A DNA stretch of 64,000 nt from Microlunatus soli (GTDB lineage: Bacteria > Actinomycetota > Actinomycetes > Propionibacteriales > Propionibacteriaceae): contig NZ_LT629772.1 of the NCBI RefSeq assembly GCF_900105385.1, positions 2,914,001 through 2,978,000 of the forward strand, in the 5' to 3' direction. The notes below the pieces were generated by a model. It made no database searches and was not told the origin of the DNA. It was given only the letters and a program-made list of their open reading frames with translations. Each line of letters begins with the position of its first letter. The first letter of the stretch is position 1. Below, piece after piece: positions 8,690 to 18,087 of this stretch. The translations under genes and the position numbers were made by a program.

Positions 8690-9742
8690 GTGACCGGAGT
8701 GACACTGCGACTGGACGTTGACCGTTGGCGAGAACATCTGCGGGTGGTGGCCGAATCCACCCCCGGGCTGGTGCCGGTGATCAAGGGGAACGGCTACGGC
8801 TACGGGCATGCCAGGCTGGCCGACGAGGCGACCCGACTGTCCGCCGACACGGTGGCGGTCGGGGTGCCGGCCGAGGTCGCGGCGGTCCGTGAGCGGTTCG
8901 ACGGCAGCATCGTGGTGCTGCAGGCCTGGCGCCCCGGCGACGCGCTTGCCGAGGACCTGGCCGACGACGACGGCGTGATCACCACCGTGTCCCGATTGGA
9001 GGACGTCCGGCGGCTGGCCGAGACCGGCAAGCGGACCCGGGTGCTGATCGAGGTGCTCACCTCGATGCGCCGACACGGCATCGCACCGGAGGATCTCACC
9101 GCGGCGATCGCGGCGCTGGGAGACCTGCGCTTCGAAGGGTGGACGATCCACCTGCCGCTGCAGCTCGGCGCCGGCTACACCGAGGCCGAACGGCTCGGCC
9201 GGGCCGCGGTGGAAGCCCGCCGCGGCACGCTGTGGTATTCACATCTTCCTTCGGAGGAAGCGATCGGACTGAGCCGCCAGCTCGGCGGCCCGAGCGATCC
9301 GGTGCCGGTCCGGCTCCGGGTCGGCACCCGGCTGTGGCTCGGCGACCCGGGCAGCCGGGAGTCGACAGCGACCGTGTTGGACGTGCATCAGGTCAAGCGC
9401 GGGATGCGGATCGGCTATCGGCAACGAGCCATTCCCAGCGACGGCTGGATCGTCGTGGTCTCCGGCGGGACATCGCACGGGATCGGGCTGGAGGCACCGA
9501 CACCGGCTGCGTCGCTGCGGCAGCGGGCCATCTCCGCAGCCACCGGCACGCTGGAGGCGGCCGGGCTGGCGCTCAGCCCGTACACGATCGGTGGCCGGAA
9601 GCGATGGTTCTGCGAACCGCCGCACATGCAGGCGTCGATGATCTTCCTGCCCCGCTCCCAGCAGCCGCCCGAGGTCGGTCAGGAGGTCCCGGTCGAGCTG
9701 CGACTGACCACCGCCACGGTGGACCGGATCGTTGAGGTCTGA
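8690..9742 (+). CDS. Alanine racemase-fold PLP protein
   Basis: 350 residues from GTG (VTGVTLRLDVDRWREHL). The PLP lysine motif is VIKGNGYGYGHARL, like the VVKADAYGHG of Alr. The TIM barrel continues to about residue 230 and the C-terminal beta domain holds VKRGMRIGYRQRAI, where Alr has its catalytic tyrosine. The C-terminal part (VVSGGTSHGIGLEAP) departs from classical Alr, so this belongs to the divergent actinomycete branch often found next to FemX genes. It may supply D-Ala or racemise another amino acid. Since D-Ala feeds VanA and MurF, it is relevant to the wall theme of the window. Activity is unproven. Confidence 0.72.
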   Translation: MTGVTLRLDVDRWREHLRVVAESTPGLVPVIKGNGYGYGHARLADEATRLSADTVAVGVPAEVAAVRERFDGSIVVLQAWRPGDALAEDLADDDGVITTVSRLEDVRRLAETGKRTRVLIEVLTSMRRHGIAPEDLTAAIAALGDLRFEGWTIHLPLQLGAGYTEAERLGRAAVEARRGTLWYSHLPSEEAIGLSRQLGGPSDPVPVRLRVGTRLWLGDPGSRESTATVLDVHQVKRGMRIGYRQRAIPSDGWIVVVSGGTSHGIGLEAPTPAASLRQRAISAATGTLEAAGLALSPYTIGGRKRWFCEPPHMQASMIFLPRSQQPPEVGQEVPVELRLTTATVDRIVEV

Positions 9743-9755
9743 GCCGGCCGCTCAG
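9739..9755. terminator. Small hairpin shared by two convergent stop codons
   Basis: CTGAGCCGGCCGCTCAG, a 6-bp stem with a 5-nt loop, contains the TGA of the racemase gene and the stop of the gene on the other strand. It is GC-rich and lacks a T-tract, so it is at best a weak bidirectional terminator. Confidence 0.3.
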
Positions 9756-11536
9756 CACAGACTCGGGTCGGCCTCGACCCGGTCGATCAACAGCCGGCCG
9801 CCACTGCTGGCGAAGGTGTAGGTCATGTCCCAGCGCGCGCAGGTCGCGTCGGTGTGCCCCTTCGGGCCCTGGCCCGGCAGCGTGATCGAGTTGAAGCTGA
9901 TCTTGGCGCGGGTGCCGTCCCCGGACCCGGAAACGCTGTGCACCAGGATGTTGTAGTCGTAGGCCGAGCGCCAGCCGCTGACGTAGCTGCTGTAGTTGCC
10001 GCTGTTGCTGTGCGGGCCGAGTTGCTCGTAGGCCTTGCGGTAGTCGCCGGAGTTGATCCCGCCGAAATAGTCCTGCAGTACGGCCTCGACAGCCTTGGTC
10101 GGTTTGCCACCGATGACGGTCACGTCGGGGCCCTTGGGGTCGTTGCAGTTGGTCGACGGCAGCGAGTCCTTGCTCTTGGCGGCGGCCCTGATCGCGCTGC
10201 CGGGAACGATCATCGCCTTCGACGACCCGGAGCCGGCGAAGATCATTCCGTTGGCCTTGCCGTCGTCGGTCAGCGTCGGTCCACCGGCCCACCCGTCGTC
10301 GGCGTCCAGACTCGTCGAGGCCAGCCCGGAGACCGTGTCGTGGCCGACCTTCGCGCTTTCCGACGTCGCGGTGATCTTGGTCGTCTGCAGCCCGGGTCGC
10401 GATCCGGTGGACTTGACGCCGAGCAGCCCGACCGGGTCCTTGGCCTTCGGTGCGGTGCTGTCCAGATCGAAGACGTGGCCGTCGACCGAACGGTCCAGCT
10501 TCAACACCACGACGCCATGCTCGGTGTCGGCCGACGCGACCTCGGCCGGCACCGATTCCGATCCGTTGAACACCGCGACGGTCTGGGCCCCGGCCAACGA
10601 GGCGTAGGAGGCGACCGCGGTGTCGTCGTCGACCAGGAAGGCCGATCCGACCCGGGTGCCGTCGTTGCCGCAGCCGGTCGCGATCACCTTGAGGACGCCG
10701 TCCTTGACCTTGCCGGCGACCTTGTCGTAGTCCGGCGGCGGTGTCGGGGTGGGGGTGGGTTTGGCGCTGGAGGGGCGGGCCGTCGGCTTGCCCGCGGTCG
10801 AACTGGCCGAGGCCTTCGCCGACGGGGACTGCCCCGGTCCGGCGACCGGACCGGTGCCGGGCCCGAAGAAACGCAGCAGCACCACGATCGCCACGGCGAT
10901 CAGCAGCACACCGCCGCCGATGCCCGCGATCATCAGCAGCAACCGGTTGCGGCCCGGTCCGGACGCACCGGCGGCGGCGCCCCCGGCGGGCGGCGGCGTC
11001 GGCGGTCCGCCGGCATTGGAGCGGATCTCGGTGTAGCCCGGTCCGCCCGCGCCCCCGGCCGCGCCGTAACCATCGGCTGCGCCGTAGCCGCCGGCAGCCC
11101 CGTACCCTCCGGCAGCCCCGTACCCTCCGGCGCCTCCGTAGCCCGCGGCGTTCTGGTTGCCGGAGCCGTAGTCGGCGCCGGTCCCGTACGCTCCCGAGCC
11201 GTAGCCGCCCGCGGGATAGGTCGGGTCGGGTGCGGAACCGCCCGAACCGGCGCCGGGGTCGGCTGAACCAGCGCTGCCCGGCCCGGCCGAGCCCGCACTG
11301 CCCGGGCCGTAGGCTCCCGCGCCGTAACCGCCGCCGGCTGCTGCTCCGTAGCCGCCGGCGGAAGGGTCCTGGCCCGGCGCGTCCTGACCTCCGGCGGAGC
11401 CCGATCCGGCACCCGGCGTCCCGTCCGCGGGCGCGCTCGACGGCGCCCAGCCGCAGTAGTAGCAGGACGTGGAGCTCGGAGCGTTCGGCGCCCCGCAGCG
11501 CGGGCAGATCAGCTGTTCCGGCACGGCTCCCATCAT
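9752..11536 (-). CDS. Membrane-anchored trypsin-fold protein lacking the catalytic triad
   Basis: About 594 residues from the ATG at 11536. Residues 11-29 form a zinc ribbon (CPRCGAP, CYYCGW). A long Gly/Ala/Tyr-rich stretch with GAAGGY repeats follows to about residue 180, then one membrane helix at about 196-224 (LLLMIAGIGGGVLLIAVAIV). The outside part has a chymotrypsin-like domain at about 275-470, but the His site reads AVASYASL, the Asp site HGVVVLKL and the Ser site GWAGGPTL instead of GNSGGP. It ends in an NTF2-like domain (AVLQDYFGGINSGDYRKAYE). It is probably a binding or scaffold protein rather than a protease. Confidence 0.75.
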   Translation of the reverse strand: MMGAVPEQLICPRCGAPNAPSSTSCYYCGWAPSSAPADGTPGAGSGSAGGQDAPGQDPSAGGYGAAAGGGYGAGAYGPGSAGSAGPGSAGSADPGAGSGGSAPDPTYPAGGYGSGAYGTGADYGSGNQNAAGYGGAGGYGAAGGYGAAGGYGAADGYGAAGGAGGPGYTEIRSNAGGPPTPPPAGGAAAGASGPGRNRLLLMIAGIGGGVLLIAVAIVVLLRFFGPGTGPVAGPGQSPSAKASASSTAGKPTARPSSAKPTPTPTPPPDYDKVAGKVKDGVLKVIATGCGNDGTRVGSAFLVDDDTAVASYASLAGAQTVAVFNGSESVPAEVASADTEHGVVVLKLDRSVDGHVFDLDSTAPKAKDPVGLLGVKSTGSRPGLQTTKITATSESAKVGHDTVSGLASTSLDADDGWAGGPTLTDDGKANGMIFAGSGSSKAMIVPGSAIRAAAKSKDSLPSTNCNDPKGPDVTVIGGKPTKAVEAVLQDYFGGINSGDYRKAYEQLGPHSNSGNYSSYVSGWRSAYDYNILVHSVSGSGDGTRAKISFNSITLPGQGPKGHTDATCARWDMTYTFASSGGRLLIDRVEADPSLC

Positions 11537-11671
11537 TCTTCGTCGGCGGTACGCACACAATTCGCCCACCCGCCATCAGGCCCGGCGGTGGGTGGTGCTC
11601 CTCGACGAAGGGTACTGAACAATCCGTTCAGTTGTGCGGTCCCGGGCGTGCCCGGTCAGCGCAGCGGGTGA

Positions 11672-12496
11672 TCAACCGCGCAGCTTGGCCCGGATCTTCG
11701 CGGTGTCCTGATCGGTCCAGCCCATGGTGGCCAGCAGCTTGTGTACCGAGCCGTACTCACGGTCGATGTAGTCGCAGAACATCTCCATCGTCTCCGGCCG
11801 GGTGGTCTGCGCCGAGGCCGGCCGGGACAGCACGTTGTCCCGGTAGGTGTCGGAGGCGGCGAGCTTGGCGATGATCTTGTCGATCCGTTCCCCGGAGCGG
11901 GCGTAGTCCTCGATCACCAGTCGACGATCGACCTCGCAGAGCAGCAGCGCCAACGCGACGATGGTGCCGGTCCGGTCCTTGCCGGCGGCGCAGTGCACCA
12001 GCGCCGCCCCGTCGGCGTCGGCGATCGACCGCAGCGCCGCGACAACCGAGTCCGGCCGGTCGACCAGATAGGACAGATAGAACGACGCCGACTCGTCCTC
12101 GACCTCGACGGTGGGCTTGATGATCTCGGTCCACGGCAGTGCCTGGGCCGTGATCTCCTCCGCGCTCAGGGTCGCGTTGATCTGCTCGGTGAGCTCGGTC
12201 TCGGTCTCGGCGTCTGTCAGGTTCTCCTTGAACATGGAGAAGTGATGGATGGTGACGCCGGGCTCGCGGGTCAACGGTCCCGGGCCCTCCTGCTCGACCT
12301 CGAGATCGCTGCGCAGGTCGACGACATCGGTGATCCCCCGGTCCAACAGTGCGGCCACGTCGGACTCGGTCAGCGTCTGCAGATTGTCCGAACGGAGCAG
12401 CTGTCCGTCGGCGATCACCGCGCCATCGGTCGTCGGCGTACCGCCGAGGTCGCGGATGTTGACCAAGCCATCGAGTTCGATCCAGTTCGCCGTCAC
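11672..12496 (-). CDS. Protein tyrosine/serine phosphatase (DSP3 type)
   Basis: 274 residues from a GTG at 12496. The signature HCAAGKDRTGT (CX5R loop, Cys nucleophile) lies near residue 165. It opens with NIRDLGGTPTTDG, typical of bacterial Tyr/Ser phosphatases of the MptpB/IphP class. The general-acid loop cannot be placed with certainty. Cytoplasmic, with no signal peptide. Substrate unknown: relatives remove phosphate from proteins or phosphoinositides. It is separated from the upstream membrane glycosyltransferase by 33 bp on the same strand and may share its transcript. Confidence 0.88.
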   Translation of the reverse strand: MTANWIELDGLVNIRDLGGTPTTDGAVIADGQLLRSDNLQTLTESDVAALLDRGITDVVDLRSDLEVEQEGPGPLTREPGVTIHHFSMFKENLTDAETETELTEQINATLSAEEITAQALPWTEIIKPTVEVEDESASFYLSYLVDRPDSVVAALRSIADADGAALVHCAAGKDRTGTIVALALLLCEVDRRLVIEDYARSGERIDKIIAKLAASDTYRDNVLSRPASAQTTRPETMEMFCDYIDREYGSVHKLLATMGWTDQDTAKIRAKLRG

Positions 12497-12529
12497 GTGG
12501 CCAGTGTAGGGATCGTTACGGCTCGATGG

Positions 12530-13783
12530 TCAGGAGGCCCAGTAGCCGCAGAAATACAGCCAGCTCCAGACGATCATCGCGGCCACGCCGAGCACGCTGC
12601 CGATGATCACCGTCACCCGATGCAGGACCGCGGCGGCACGGTTCTCCGGCCGCCAGCTGCCGTACCGGGCGATCATGATCATCAACGGGAACCAGAGCAA
12701 CACCGCCCGGTTGACCGACATGTACCAGTAGGACAGCGAGAACGCCAGCACCTGCACCGCGACCCAACTGGCCTCGGCCCACAGCTTCCGGGTCAGGCAC
12801 CAGATGGTGACCAGGACGCCGACGGCCATCGACACCATCTCGGCCCGGAAGATCCACGCCCAGTAGGGCCGATCGGCGTAGGCGCCGGGTTGGACGGCGG
12901 CCCAGGTGTTGAGGAAGGACTGCACCGGTGAGGTGTAGCCGCGATACCAGCCCTGGACCTGGGCGTCGTACCACGCCGTCCAGCTGCCGGTGAGGCCATA
13001 GAGGTAGGCCGAGTAGCCGACCAGCACCGCGGCCGGGATGATCAACAACGCCATCCGTTGCAGCCTGGTCAGCCAGCTGACCCGACGGGCGGTGATGATC
13101 ATCACGAACAGGGCACCGATCAGGAACAGCCCGGAAACGCGGACGCTGCAGGCAGCGCCGGCGAGCAACGCCGCGACGAACCAACGGTCGGACCGGGCGC
13201 GTTCCCAGGCCCAGAAGGCGAAGGCACAGAACAGTGCCTCGGTGTAGGGAACGGTGGTGAAGACCGCCGTCGGGACGAACAGCCAGACCACCGCCGCCCA
13301 GGGCCCACCCAGTCGGGCGACGGCGATCGCCGCCGCCATCGAGGCGATCGCCGCGATGATCACCCCGGTGATCTGGGTCGGTAGACCGACCAACAGGCCG
13401 ACTCGGAGCAGCAGCGGCAGCCCGGGGAAGAACGCCGTCAGCCGCCACTGCGGATCGTAGGAGTAGCCGAACCGGGCCAACTCGCCGAAATGGACGGCGT
13501 CCCAGTTGTTCGTCATCGCCATCAGGTCGCGGTTGGTGAGTACCGCCAGCAGCAAGGCGATCAGCGCGATCAGGCCACGGCTGGCCAGCCAGGCCTGGAC
13601 CACGGTGCGGCCACCCCGCGGGTCGAGTCGATGCGGCGTCAGACCGGGCGGCGCTGCCCACCATCGCCGCAGCAGTCCGCCCCGTCGTTCGAGCGCGCCG
13701 GCAGCCGTCACCGGAGCGGCGACGGTGGTCTGGTCCGAGCCGGCGGGGCTGTGTCCGACCGCCTCGGTGGTGCGCGGGGTCAT
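12530..13783 (-). CDS. PIG-V-like integral membrane mannosyltransferase
   Basis: 417 residues from the ATG at 13783. About ten hydrophobic helices are present. The first loop contains NNWDAVHFGELARFGY, matching the WD..H(F/Y) loop of PIG-V and GT-C mannosyltransferases in which the Asp is catalytic. WRLTAFFPGLPLLLR follows. These enzymes use polyprenyl-phosphate mannose on the outer face of the membrane. In actinomycetes they modify proteins or lipoglycans. An in-frame start at 13813 would overlap the preceding GT87 gene. The 13783 start leaves a 10-bp gap and fits a three- or four-gene wall operon. Confidence 0.8.
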   Translation of the reverse strand: MTPRTTEAVGHSPAGSDQTTVAAPVTAAGALERRGGLLRRWWAAPPGLTPHRLDPRGGRTVVQAWLASRGLIALIALLLAVLTNRDLMAMTNNWDAVHFGELARFGYSYDPQWRLTAFFPGLPLLLRVGLLVGLPTQITGVIIAAIASMAAAIAVARLGGPWAAVVWLFVPTAVFTTVPYTEALFCAFAFWAWERARSDRWFVAALLAGAACSVRVSGLFLIGALFVMIITARRVSWLTRLQRMALLIIPAAVLVGYSAYLYGLTGSWTAWYDAQVQGWYRGYTSPVQSFLNTWAAVQPGAYADRPYWAWIFRAEMVSMAVGVLVTIWCLTRKLWAEASWVAVQVLAFSLSYWYMSVNRAVLLWFPLMIMIARYGSWRPENRAAAVLHRVTVIIGSVLGVAAMIVWSWLYFCGYWAS

Positions 13784-13793
13784 CGCAGCGAAC

Positions 13794-15554
13794 CTACCGA
13801 GGACCGGTGGCACCGGCCGTCAGCCACCCCCGCAGCCGGACCACCCACGGTGCATCCGGCGCGCCGGTCAGCTCACCTTCCGCGGGCCCGTCCGGGACCG
13901 GCCCGTAGGCCACCGTCACCGGCCCGTACACCACCGGTCTCCCAGCGCCCTCAGCCTGTCGACGGGAGCCCTGAGCCTGTCGAAGGGCTGGGGCCGAGCC
14001 TGCCTCCGCGGACTCGCCGGGAGGTCCTTCGTCAGGCTCAGGACCTGTTGGTCCCGAGACCCGTCCTTCGTCAGACTCAGGACCCTTGGGTTGCGGTCGC
14101 GGCTGGTCGACAGTCTGGGATTCGTCGGGTGCGCCGAAGTGGGCCGGTTCGGAGGTGGACGGCTGCGTACGGCGGAGTGGGTCACGACGGTCGGGGTCGA
14201 GGATGTCGCGGATGATCATGATGCCGACCCAGACCTCGCAGCCGATCCGGACGACGACGGCCAGCCAGTAGAGCCGGTCGGGACCGCCGTCGGCCGGGCC
14301 GAGGGTCTGGTCCAGGTGTCCCCAGATGGCCAGGAAGTAGACCAGCTCGCCGATGGTGAAGATCCACCACTCCCGCCAGCGCGGCCGGGCCAGGATCATC
14401 AACGGCAGCAGCCAGAGCACGTACTGCGGCGAGTAGACCTTGTTGGTGATCAGGAACGCCGCGATCACCAGGTAGCCGACCTGGGCGAATCGCGGCCGTC
14501 GTGGGGCGCTGATGATCAACCAGCCGATACCGGCACAGAGCAGCAGCAGGACGACGGTGTTCACCACGTTGAGATGCGGCACCTCATGGCCGGCCAGTGA
14601 CAGCACGTACCAGATCGATCCCAGGTCGCCGCCACGATCGGAGTTGAACGTCCAGAACGCCAGCCACTGGTCCGGCGCCAAGATCATCACCGGCAGGTTG
14701 GGCACCAGCCAGGCGATCGAGAACCCGACCATCAGTCGGCCGAACTCGCGCATCCGCCCGGATCGCAGACAGAGCAGGAACAGCGGCCCGAGCAGCAACA
14801 ACGGATACAGCTTGGCCGCCATCCCGAGCCCGAACATCACCCCGGCGAGGCCGGGCTTGCGGCGGGCCCAGAACATGAAGCCGAGCGCGGTCAGTGCCAC
14901 CGGCAGCATGTCCCAGTTGATGAAGCCGGTCAACATCACACACGGCGAGACGGCCAGCATCATCGCGTCCCACACCCGCGAGCGTCCTGAGCTCGTCGAA
15001 GGACTGGTACGGGACCCTTCGACGGACTCAGTGATCGTGGGGACATAGGTACGAGCCGTGGCCCAGACGGCGAGCAGGAAGAGCGCGCCGAGGACGACGA
15101 CGTTGACCTCGAAGAACAGCCGGGACGCGTCGATCGCCTGCTGCTCGTCCAGGCCGGGACCGACCGGGGCGCCGAGCAGCGCGGTGATCCGGCGCTGCAA
15201 TTCGAGCAGCCAGCCGGTCAGCACCGGGTATTCGAGGGTCTGATAGTTGCCGTGATCCAGGTACGGAATGTTGCCGTCGGCCAGCCCACGTCCCGTGTAC
15301 AGCAAGGGAATGTCGGAGTAGCAGAGCCGCCGGTAGCTGTTCGGGTAGTGGCCGGCGGTGAGCACCTGACAGGGCAGCTTCTGGACCGCGCCGATGATCC
15401 AGGCGACCGTCGCGGTCAGGAGTGCGATCCGGGTCGGGGTCAGCCAACCGATCATGGAGGCGCCGGCATGGCGGCCGAGGGGTCCGCCGATCCTCCTGCT
15501 GATCAGCGCGACAAAGCCCTCGTCGCGTTCCCGGGCGGCGGTGCCGGACGGCAT
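13794..15554 (-). CDS. GT87/DUF2029 membrane glycosyltransferase (Rv0051-like)
   Basis: 586 residues beginning MPSGTAARERDEGF, 4 nt after the PonA stop codon, so it is probably translationally coupled. There are about ten membrane helices. DIPLLYTGRGLADGNIPYLD and EYPVLTGWLLELQRR mark the GT87 (DUF2029) family, which uses polyprenyl-phosphate sugars. The gene order DUF5318-ponA-GT87 equals mycobacterial Rv0049-ponA1-Rv0051. Two parts are unusual: an extracytoplasmic insert ([16 protein letters not shown]) and a hydrophilic C-terminal tail of about 100 residues are both built from copies of the dispersed CCTTCGACAAGCTCAGG repeat. The acceptor is unknown. Confidence 0.82.
   Translation of the reverse strand: MPSGTAARERDEGFVALISRRIGGPLGRHAGASMIGWLTPTRIALLTATVAWIIGAVQKLPCQVLTAGHYPNSYRRLCYSDIPLLYTGRGLADGNIPYLDHGNYQTLEYPVLTGWLLELQRRITALLGAPVGPGLDEQQAIDASRLFFEVNVVVLGALFLLAVWATARTYVPTITESVEGSRTSPSTSSGRSRVWDAMMLAVSPCVMLTGFINWDMLPVALTALGFMFWARRKPGLAGVMFGLGMAAKLYPLLLLGPLFLLCLRSGRMREFGRLMVGFSIAWLVPNLPVMILAPDQWLAFWTFNSDRGGDLGSIWYVLSLAGHEVPHLNVVNTVVLLLLCAGIGWLIISAPRRPRFAQVGYLVIAAFLITNKVYSPQYVLWLLPLMILARPRWREWWIFTIGELVYFLAIWGHLDQTLGPADGGPDRLYWLAVVVRIGCEVWVGIMIIRDILDPDRRDPLRRTQPSTSEPAHFGAPDESQTVDQPRPQPKGPESDEGRVSGPTGPEPDEGPPGESAEAGSAPALRQAQGSRRQAEGAGRPVVYGPVTVAYGPVPDGPAEGELTGAPDAPWVVRLRGWLTAGATGPR
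13949..14084. repeat. Four dispersed-repeat copies in the GT87 3' end
   Basis: Copies at 13949-13965, 13969-13987, 14025-14045 and 14064-14084. All are variants of CCTGAGCCTGTCGAAGG or its complement. They are translated in the C-terminal tail as ALRQAQGSRRQAEG and PEPDEG/PESDEG. Confidence 0.7.
14984..15031. repeat. Pair of dispersed repeats inside the GT87 gene
   Basis: GTCCTGAGCTCGTCGAAGG (about 14984-15003) and CCCTTCGACGGACTCAG (about 15014-15031) face each other and could pair. They encode the insert [14 protein letters not shown] between two membrane helices without breaking the frame. Confidence 0.7.
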
Positions 15555-15558
15555 TCGA

Positions 15559-18087
15559 TCAGTTGCTTCCGGTGCTACTGCTCGTCTTCGTCGTGTCGGT
15601 CGACGTGCTGTCCGACCCGGAGGTGGTCGAGTCCGACGTGGTCGAATCGGATTTCGTGGAGTCGGACTTCTTCTTGTCGCCGGAGCCCGATCCGTCGGAC
15701 GTCTTCTTGTCACCGGACGATCCGTCGCCGGACTTGGTGTCGTCGGATGTGGTGTCGTCGGTCCTGCCGGAGTCGGAGCTCTTCTTGTCCGATCCGCCGG
15801 AATCAGAGCTCTTGTTGTCGGACTGGCCCTTGTCGTCGTTCGACTTGTCATCGCTCGACTTGTCCGATGACTTGTCGTCGTTCGACTTGTCCGACGACTT
15901 GTCCTCGGTCTTGTCGGACTTCTTGTCCTGCTTCTGGGTCTTCTTTTCCGGCTTGTCGTTGTTGTCGGAGTTGTCCGTGCCGGAGGTCTGCTTCGGCGGC
16001 GCGGACTTCTTGATCACCGGCGGCGGGAACTTGTCCCGGTTGACGTAGGCGGGCTGCCGGAAGTCCCTGATCTTCTGGCCTTCGGTCGCCTTCTCCATGT
16101 AGTCGACCCAGGTCTGCAGCGGGTAGCTGGAGCCGAAGAAGGTCGGGTCGTAGGGCCGCTTGTACTTGTCCAGATTCTCGGTGCCACCGTCGCCGGCGAC
16201 GTACATCACCGAGGTCGCGATCTGCTTGGTGTAGCCGGTGAACCAGGCCGACGTGATCTTGTCGTCGACCCCCTGGGTGCCGGTCTTGCCGGCAACCGGG
16301 CGACCCAACGACTGCGCCGCCGAACCGGTGCCGTCCTTCACCACGCCCTGCAGCGCATAGCTGACGTCTGCCGACACGTCCTTGGAGATCGCCCGATGGG
16401 TCTTCGGCTCGGCCTTGTAGACGATCTTGCCGTTGTTGTCCTTGATCTCGGCGATCACGTGATTCTGCACGTACTCACCGTTGTTGGCGAAGGTGGCGTA
16501 CGCGTTAGCCATGTTGACCGGGCTGACCTGGGCGCTGCCGATTGCAACCCGGTTGTTGACGTCCCAGTCCTGGGCGCCCTTCTCCTTGATCGCGCCGAGC
16601 TTCTGGGCGATGTCGACGACCTTCTGCGGTCCGTCTCCGGGCAGCTGGGTGTCCAGATCGACGAAGGCGGTGTTGATCGACTCCGCGGTCGCCTTCAGCA
16701 GCGACACCTGGCCGTATTGGGTGGAGAACTCGTTGCGGATCGGCACACCGTCGCCGGGCGGGGTGAAGGTGTTGCCGTTGAACTGGGAGTAGAGACTGAA
16801 GCCGTTCTCCAGACCGGCGGCCAGTGCGAACGGCTTGAAGGTGGACGCCGTCGCCCGCGGTGTGGTCGCCCAGTTCCGGGAGTTCTCGATGTAGTCCGGG
16901 CCGCCGTACATCGCCAGCACCGCGCCGGTGTTCACGTCCACCGAAGCGATCGCCGCGTGCAACTTGGAGGCCTTGTGTCCGGACAGCTCGGCGGCCTCCT
17001 TGGTGTTGGACTCAGCGGCCTTGACCGCGGCCTTCTGAGCCTTCTCGTCGAAGGTGGTGGTGATCTTGTAACCGCCGCCACGGACCTTGGCCTGATCGAT
17101 CGGCAACGTGGCCAGCTCGGCCTCGGCGGCCTTCATCAGGAAGCCCTTGGAGCCGCCGTACTTGTCGCTGATCTTGATCTTGGGCAGCGTCGGCAGCTTC
17201 TTGACGTCCTTGGTGTATTCGGCCTGGGAGATGAAGCCGGAGTGCCGCATCGAGCCGAGCACGTAGCGGTAGCGATTCAGCAGCGGCTCGGTGTCACCAC
17301 CGTTGGCGTCCGGGTCGAGGTAGGCCGGATTGTTCAGCACAGCGGCCAGTACCGCGGACTGCGGGATGGTCAGATCCTTGGCGTCGATGTCGAAGTAGGC
17401 CTTGCTGGCCGCCTGGATCCCGTACGCGCCGCGACCGAAGTAGATCGTGTTCAGGTAGCCGGTGAGGATCTCCTGCTTGCTCATCTTCTCCGAGAGCTTG
17501 CGGGAGAGCAGCACCTCCTTGAACTTCCGGGTGATCGTCTGATCCTGGGACAGGTACATGATCTTGATGTACTGCTGGGTGATCGTCGAACCACCCTGCA
17601 GATCGCCGCCGCGGGCGATGTTCACCGCAGCCCGGATCATGCCCTGCACCGAGTAACCGGGGTCGGTCCAGAAGGTGTTGTTCTCCGCGGCGACGGTGGC
17701 GTTCTTGATCGAGGTCGGCATCTCGTCGTAGCGGATCGACTGCCTGTTCTGCACCTCGATGTCGCCGAGCTTGGTCTTGCCGTCGTCGTAGTAGATGTTG
17801 CTGGTGTTGGTGGTGAAGGCGGCGTTCGGATCGGGCAGCTTGAGGTTCTGGTAGGAGATCACCACGAACGCCGCCGAGGCCAGCCCGCCGACCACGATCA
17901 GGGTCAGCAGGGTGAGCGCGATCCGGCGGATCACCCGGCCGGGGGTCAGCTTCTTCTTCCCCTTCTTCCCGCCCTTGGGGGCGCGGGTAGCAGCAGAAGC
18001 GCCCTTCGCGTCGGTCTTGCGCCGGGCGGAGGGCGTGCGGGATTTGCTGGAGGCGCTTGTGCGTGGCCCCCGGGGACGTTCAGCCAT
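15559..18087 (-). CDS. ponA: Class A penicillin-binding protein (PonA-like)
   Basis: 842 residues from the ATG at 18087, which overlaps the DUF5318 stop by 8 nt. It has a basic cytoplasmic N-terminus and a membrane helix at about 54-78. The glycosyltransferase domain has AAENNTFWTDPGYS and GGSTITQQYIK. The transpeptidase domain has TASTFKPF (SxxK), ESINTAF (SxN) and KTGTQG (KTG). The last 150 or so residues are a Ser/Asp/Lys/Thr-only tail (DKSSDKSNDD repeats) outside the membrane. It polymerises and cross-links peptidoglycan. With D-Lac stems its transpeptidase must use tetrapeptide or depsipeptide donors. Confidence 0.93.
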   Translation of the reverse strand: MAERPRGPRTSASSKSRTPSARRKTDAKGASAATRAPKGGKKGKKKLTPGRVIRRIALTLLTLIVVGGLASAAFVVISYQNLKLPDPNAAFTTNTSNIYYDDGKTKLGDIEVQNRQSIRYDEMPTSIKNATVAAENNTFWTDPGYSVQGMIRAAVNIARGGDLQGGSTITQQYIKIMYLSQDQTITRKFKEVLLSRKLSEKMSKQEILTGYLNTIYFGRGAYGIQAASKAYFDIDAKDLTIPQSAVLAAVLNNPAYLDPDANGGDTEPLLNRYRYVLGSMRHSGFISQAEYTKDVKKLPTLPKIKISDKYGGSKGFLMKAAEAELATLPIDQAKVRGGGYKITTTFDEKAQKAAVKAAESNTKEAAELSGHKASKLHAAIASVDVNTGAVLAMYGGPDYIENSRNWATTPRATASTFKPFALAAGLENGFSLYSQFNGNTFTPPGDGVPIRNEFSTQYGQVSLLKATAESINTAFVDLDTQLPGDGPQKVVDIAQKLGAIKEKGAQDWDVNNRVAIGSAQVSPVNMANAYATFANNGEYVQNHVIAEIKDNNGKIVYKAEPKTHRAISKDVSADVSYALQGVVKDGTGSAAQSLGRPVAGKTGTQGVDDKITSAWFTGYTKQIATSVMYVAGDGGTENLDKYKRPYDPTFFGSSYPLQTWVDYMEKATEGQKIRDFRQPAYVNRDKFPPPVIKKSAPPKQTSGTDNSDNNDKPEKKTQKQDKKSDKTEDKSSDKSNDDKSSDKSSDDKSNDDKGQSDNKSSDSGGSDKKSSDSGRTDDTTSDDTKSGDGSSGDKKTSDGSGSGDKKKSDSTKSDSTTSDSTTSGSDSTSTDTTKTSSSTGSN

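Noticed and set aside
9573-11576. Arg-rich minus-strand frame of 667 codons overlapping the trypsin-fold gene
   Set aside because: It is a frame-shifted reading of the same DNA; the frame with the zinc ribbon and membrane helix is the coherent one.
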